Shown here one piece after another: positions 1 through 2,704 of a stretch of 5,548 bases of DNA. Location of the stretch: NCBI GenBank assembly GCA_937906355.1, contig CALCWF010000166.1:1-5548 (forward strand), given 5' to 3'. Numbering within the stretch: the first letter of the stretch is position 1; each line of letters starts with the position of its first letter. The position numbers and the translations under genes were made by a program. Under the pieces are notes generated by a model. The model worked only from the letters and a program-made list of their open reading frames with translations. It made no database searches and was not told the DNA's origin. This stretch comes from an uncultured Rickettsiales bacterium (lineage in GTDB: Bacteria > Pseudomonadota > Alphaproteobacteria > Rickettsiales > Deianiraeaceae).

Positions 1-243
1 ATAAGAGTAAAACGAGAAGCATTTGATGAATATGGTATAACACCTGAATATTTATTTGTAGTTTTAAGCAATAAATGGACTGGTTATTTTCAAGCAATAA
101 GAAATACAATAATAGCGGCTACAATTCCACATTTAAGAGAAAATAATTTAAGAAATTTTAATATTCCAATTTTAGACAAAAAAATAATAAATAATATAAC
201 AGAAATTGTGAAAAAGAGTTTTGAATTGAAAGCAATAAATTAG
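1..243 (+). CDS. Type I restriction specificity (HsdS/TRD-like) protein, C-terminal fragment
   Basis: Frame 1 is open from the left edge to the TAG at 241-243, giving 80 residues with no start, so the gene begins outside the window. The visible pattern is the end of an HsdS-type target-recognition domain: 'TPEYLFVVLSN', then 'TIIAATIPHLRENNLRNFNIPI' in place of the usual 'ssGsTi.hL....l..i.IplP', then a charged helix (KKIINNITEIVKKSFELK) where these proteins start their conserved coiled-coil spacer. In this family the domain reads the DNA recognition sequence for a methyltransferase/restriction complex; the same module is fused to the C-terminus of some N6-adenine methylases, so either is possible. 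The usual Gln of the 'PLPPLEEQ' motif is absent. The helix seems to continue in frame 3 after the stop, so the tail may be frameshifted. G+C is about 23%, far lower than in rnj and gyrA, which fits acquired or decaying DNA. Confidence 0.62.
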   Translation: MRVKREAFDEYGITPEYLFVVLSNKWTGYFQAIRNTIIAATIPHLRENNLRNFNIPILDKKIINNITEIVKKSFELKAIN

Positions 244-275
244 ACAAGGAAATGTTAAAATTATTAAATGATAGT

Positions 276-596
276 TTATGATAAAATACCATTTTCAAAA
301 CACACCCTCCTTGCTTTAATATCAATAACTCTATAATATCCTTGAAGTTGTAATAACTGATTAAAAGTGTCAATTTTATCTCTAAACTCTCTAAGATAAT
401 TGATATAGTTATCTAAGTATTTAGTTGCTACTCCGTTAAATCTGGCTATAAACTTTTTCAACATTGAGTGGAAGTTGTTTGTGTTATTCATATGATATAT
501 TTTATTGTCTTGAATTTGTGTTTTTCCAAACTTTAATTGTTTTAATTTTACATCTTTTAGATTCTTACAAATTCTCTCTCCGTCTGTAAAAAACAA
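276..596 (-). pseudogene. IS1595-family transposase, C-terminal fragment
   Basis: This minus-strand reading frame of 106 codons keeps the second half of an IS1595-type (ISXO2-like) DDE transposase. It begins with 'FFTDGERICKNL', which matches the strand carrying the second catalytic Asp (D5 here). It then has 'HMNNTNNFHSMLKKFIARFNGVATKYLDNY' split over residues 35-64, matching the family's 'H.q.ie.f.srLK.w..rFnGVatkYLdnYl' signature; Asn occupies the place of the usual third catalytic acid. The frame can only start at a TTG (596-594) directly after an in-frame TAG (599-597), and an in-frame TGA lies a few codons further upstream (620-618). The N-terminal zinc-ribbon half and the first catalytic Asp are missing, so it cannot be an active transposase. 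I found no terminal inverted repeats or target duplication. Its stop overlaps the possible frame-3 end of the convergent HsdS-like fragment. Confidence 0.78.
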
Positions 597-619
597 CTAT
601 TTTTTAATCATAGCAAATC

Positions 620-633
620 AAATCAATTGATTT
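620..633. repeat. 14-bp perfect palindrome next to the transposase fragment
   Basis: AAATCAATTGATTT reads the same on both strands. It lies about 20 bases beyond the cut end of the transposase fragment and is followed by two more T residues. With no loop it is a poor RNA terminator, so a protein-binding site or chance in AT-rich DNA is more likely. The 9-mer AATCAAATC overlaps it (616-624) and also occurs in the rnj-gyrA spacer at 2622-2630. Confidence 0.4.
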
Positions 634-704
634 TTGAAAAAAACGATTTTCTAGACTTGAATGGAGAAGACATTTTTTGTCTATTGACGATATATCGAGG
701 TGTG

Positions 705-722
705 TACTTGATATTTCAAGTA
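705..722. repeat. Inverted repeat TACTTGA-TATT-TCAAGTA upstream of rnj
   Basis: Two perfect 7-bp arms flank a 4-base loop, 71 bases before the rnj ATG. It is not followed by a T run, so it does not look like an intrinsic terminator. Position upstream of the gene suits an operator, or a hairpin if a transcript starts further upstream. A 10-bp palindrome CGATATATCG lies just before it at 688-697. Function is inference. Confidence 0.4.
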
Positions 723-767
723 ATCTAATCGATACGTTTAGATGAAAATGTAATATAGAGTAGTGTA

Positions 768-773
768 TATATT
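768..773 (+). promoter_or_regulatory. Possible -10 element of rnj (TATATT)
   Basis: TATATT matches the sigma-70 -10 consensus at five of six bases and would start transcription near base 780, only 8-14 bases before the possible start codons. No good -35 hexamer lies 16-18 bases upstream (745-750 is AAAATG), so the call is weak. Its interest is that the gyrA -10 candidate has the same 14-base gap to the start codon if rnj starts at the TTG at 788. Confidence 0.2.
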
Positions 774-793
774 CTTAAAATCTTTATTTGACT

Positions 794-2506
794 ATGACTT
801 TGAAAAAGGCGAATTTACCTCTTAAAGTAGATTTGAAATCGATAAAAGACAGATTCTTATTTATACCGATCGGTGGATGCGATGCGATAGGTATCAATTT
901 TTATTTATATCATTATAAAGGTCATTGGATAGGTATCGATTTTGGGATAGGTTTTGCAGACAAATTGAAGACACCAGGAGTCGAGATTCTACTACCTAAC
1001 TTAGCATTCTTAGATGCGAATAGGATAAAACTAGACGGACTAATAATAACTCACTCTCACGAAGATCACATTGGTGGCGTGTGTGAGATGTATAGTAGAC
1101 TAGATTGTCCTATTTATTGTAGCACGTTTGCGAAGAACTTTTTGAAAGTCGACGCACTAGATATGCCTAAATCTCCTAACTTGAAGATTAACGAAATGAG
1201 ACCCGGAAAAATGAAATTTAAGGTCGGCGGTGTGTTTGAGATTGAGATGATACGATTGACGCACTCGACTATTGAGGCATTCGGTGTCTATATAAAGACG
1301 GATAGAGGGAGTGTGTTTCATACTGGCGATTGGAAATTCGATAAGACGCCAGTTTTAGGTGAACCGAGCGATAAGAGGCGGATAGAAGAGATAGTTAAAA
1401 ACGAACCATTGAGTGTGCTGATTAGTGATTCTACTAATTGCATGAAAAATAACGAGACGATATCAGAGAAGGCATTATTCAAGAGTTTGACTGATATAGT
1501 TAAGAAAAAGAAACATATGGTTGTCATAACTACGTTTGCGTCGAATATATCAAGGATAGATACTATATATAGAGTCGCATGTGCTACTGGTAGGAGATTA
1601 GTTACGTCTGGTCGTTCGATGGATAAGATAATCGGTATAGCACAGGCGAGTGGATATTTGAGCGACTTTGACTGGCTCGATTCTAAGGAGGCTCGTAAGA
1701 TGCCGAGAGAGAACTTGCTAGTTTTGTCGACAGGCTGTCAGGGGGAGAATAACGCCAGTTTATGGAAGCTTGCAAACAATAAACATTCTTTTCTACGTCT
1801 TCAACAGAAGGATTGCGTCATATTTTCGTCGAAGGTTATTCCCGGAAACGAACTCGATGTGTCTGATATAGTTAATAATTTGATAATGAAGGGAGTCGAG
1901 ATAGTTACAAACAAGGAGAACTTGACTCACGTGTCTGGGCATGCTTACAGATCCGATCTTAAAGAGATGTATAAACTAACAAATCCGATGTGTTTTATTC
2001 CAGTGCACGGCGATTGGCTTATGCTTCACGAACACGCTAAGTTTGCAAAAAGTTGTGGTATCGATAATATAATAACACCAGAGAACGGATGCGTCGTTGA
2101 GATAAGTAATAATACGATCGAGAAGATTGGCAATTTTGAGAGTTCCGCTATATGTCTAGATGGAAATCGTCTTCTCGACGAGAATAATAAGATATTCAAG
2201 GATAGAAAAATGATATCTAACGACGGCTTCGTGTATTGTTTTATCACGATAGATAAGAAGGGGAAGTTGTTGTCTACGCCTGAAATCAGATCGATAGGAT
2301 TGTTTGATTATCGTAATAACAAACACATTGAGGATATGCAGTGGATAGCTAAGAGAGCTATTGGCTCTATCAGACCGAGATTTTTCGCTCGTCGAACATT
2401 CAATAAAGATAATTTAATCGCTAACTTGAAAGAATCGATAAAGAAGGAGGTTCATACAAAGATAAACAAGTTTCCCGTTATCGATGTTGTCGTTACTATA
2501 TTATGA
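794..2506 (+). CDS. rnj: Ribonuclease J (metallo-beta-lactamase/beta-CASP RNase)
   Basis: This gene of 570 codons encodes a cytoplasmic RNase J, a two-zinc 5'-to-3' exonuclease and endonuclease for mRNA decay and rRNA maturation. Numbered from the ATG at 794, the metal motif HSHEDH is at 87-92, His157 and Asp179 (HTGDW) supply further ligands, and His405 lies in IPVHGD. The beta-CASP part shows SDSTN (211-215), TTFASNISR (246-254), GRSM (273-276), TGCQGE (313-318), IPGNE (349-353) and HVSGH (379-383). The C-terminal domain runs from about 450 to 570. Length and order are normal, so it appears intact. Small departures are TGCQGE for TGSQGE, HGDW for HGE, and GGCDAIG where GG.GEIG is usual. The frame opens after a TAA at 776-778; TTG at 788 is an alternative start two codons earlier. 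There is no Shine-Dalgarno sequence before either. gyrA follows on the same strand after 196 bases. Confidence 0.95.
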   Translation: MTLKKANLPLKVDLKSIKDRFLFIPIGGCDAIGINFYLYHYKGHWIGIDFGIGFADKLKTPGVEILLPNLAFLDANRIKLDGLIITHSHEDHIGGVCEMYSRLDCPIYCSTFAKNFLKVDALDMPKSPNLKINEMRPGKMKFKVGGVFEIEMIRLTHSTIEAFGVYIKTDRGSVFHTGDWKFDKTPVLGEPSDKRRIEEIVKNEPLSVLISDSTNCMKNNETISEKALFKSLTDIVKKKKHMVVITTFASNISRIDTIYRVACATGRRLVTSGRSMDKIIGIAQASGYLSDFDWLDSKEARKMPRENLLVLSTGCQGENNASLWKLANNKHSFLRLQQKDCVIFSSKVIPGNELDVSDIVNNLIMKGVEIVTNKENLTHVSGHAYRSDLKEMYKLTNPMCFIPVHGDWLMLHEHAKFAKSCGIDNIITPENGCVVEISNNTIEKIGNFESSAICLDGNRLLDENNKIFKDRKMISNDGFVYCFITIDKKGKLLSTPEIRSIGLFDYRNNKHIEDMQWIAKRAIGSIRPRFFARRTFNKDNLIANLKESIKKEVHTKINKFPVIDVVVTIL

Positions 2507-2511
2507 CGCAT

Positions 2512-2541
2512 AATACTTACAATTATAAATACTTACAATTA
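2512..2541. repeat. 14-bp direct repeat with 16-bp period
   Basis: AATACTTACAATTA occurs at 2512-2525 and again, identically, at 2528-2541, separated by two bases, just after the rnj stop. Each copy contains CTTACA, and the second of these is correctly spaced to act as the -35 hexamer of the promoter candidate at 2532-2560. No GC-rich terminator hairpin follows rnj here. Confidence 0.75.
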
Positions 2542-2560
2542 ATAGATGAGATACTATAAT
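2532..2560 (+). promoter_or_regulatory. Candidate sigma-70 promoter upstream of gyrA
   Basis: CTTACA (2532-2537, four of six matches to TTGACA) is followed by a 17-base spacer and a perfect TATAAT (2555-2560). Transcription would start near 2567, about 135 bases before the gyrA ATG, producing a leader that includes the tandem repeat and the large inverted repeat. A second signal overlaps downstream: a perfect TTGACA at 2565-2570, but its -10 partners are poor (TATACG after 15 bases or TACGTT after 17). In such AT-rich DNA, chance hexamers are expected. Confidence 0.35.
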
Positions 2561-2596
2561 AGATTTGACACTATAACAAAGGCTGTATACGTTATG

Positions 2597-2626
2597 TATG
2601 TTTTATAATCATATGTTTTATAATCA
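2597..2626. repeat. Perfect tandem repeat, two copies of a 15-mer
   Basis: TATGTTTTATAATCA is present twice back to back, at 2597-2611 and 2612-2626, with no mismatch. Each copy contains a TATAAT hexamer (2604-2609 and 2619-2624), though neither has a convincing -35 partner. The second copy overlaps the left arm of the inverted repeat at 2622-2657. The perfect identity suggests a recent duplication by slippage. Confidence 0.8.
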
Positions 2627-2657
2627 AATCTTGCTATCGGAGCCGAGAGATTTGATT
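2622..2657. repeat. Inverted repeat with 10-bp perfect arms in the gyrA upstream region
   Basis: AATCAAATCT (2622-2631) and AGATTTGATT (2648-2657) are exact reverse complements around a 16-base centre that is more GC-rich than its surroundings (TGCTATCGGAGCCGAG). As RNA it would form a 10-bp AU-rich stem. The T-rich stretch CTTTTATTTTT does not start until 2671, 13 bases after the stem, so it is not a standard intrinsic terminator for rnj, although it may be a weak one. An operator for a dimeric regulator is an equal possibility. Confidence 0.55.
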
Positions 2658-2682
2658 CTGCATAAATTGACTTTTATTTTTG

Positions 2683-2704
2683 TATAATACTCATATTCGA
2701 GTAT
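2683..2704 (+). promoter_or_regulatory. gyrA-proximal -10 hexamer overlapped by a dyad
   Basis: A perfect TATAAT (2683-2688) would start transcription near 2695-2696, 7-8 bases before the gyrA ATG. A TTGACT hexamer lies at 2667-2672, but the spacer is only 10 bases, too short for a normal -35. An inverted repeat ATACTC-N6-GAGTAT (2687-2704) begins inside the -10 and ends inside the ATG, with its centre on the predicted start point. It could act as an operator or as a small hairpin covering the start codon. No Shine-Dalgarno sequence is visible. Confidence 0.33.

Noticed and set aside
158..373. Minus-strand open frame of 71 codons
   Set aside because: It lies over the specificity fragment and the transposase end, is mostly Leu, Ser, Tyr and Phe as expected from the complement of AT-rich coding DNA, and shows no family motif.
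668..682. AGACA-T5-TGTCT hairpin upstream of rnj
   Set aside because: The stem is only 5 bp, with mismatched flanks and no downstream T run; this is within chance for AT-rich sequence.
2026..2247. Minus-strand open frame inside rnj, with similar ones at 1318-1527, 2853-3068, 3615-3887 and 5229-5426
   Set aside because: All are antisense to conserved RNase J or GyrA coding sequence and have no recognisable domains.
2622..2681. Inverted repeat followed by a T-rich stretch as an intrinsic terminator for rnj
   Set aside because: The stem is AU-rich and the T-rich stretch begins 13 bases after it, so the standard arrangement of GC-rich stem directly followed by U residues is missing. It is listed only as an inverted repeat.
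2667..2688. TTGACT plus TATAAT as a complete promoter directly before gyrA
   Set aside because: The two hexamers are separated by only 10 bases, far short of the 16-18 needed, so only the -10 is kept as a candidate.
2507..2702. Short direct repeats considered as a CRISPR array or replication origin iterons
   Set aside because: The repeats are 14-15 bases in only two copies with no spacers, and no DnaA-box-like TTATCCACA or cas gene is present.
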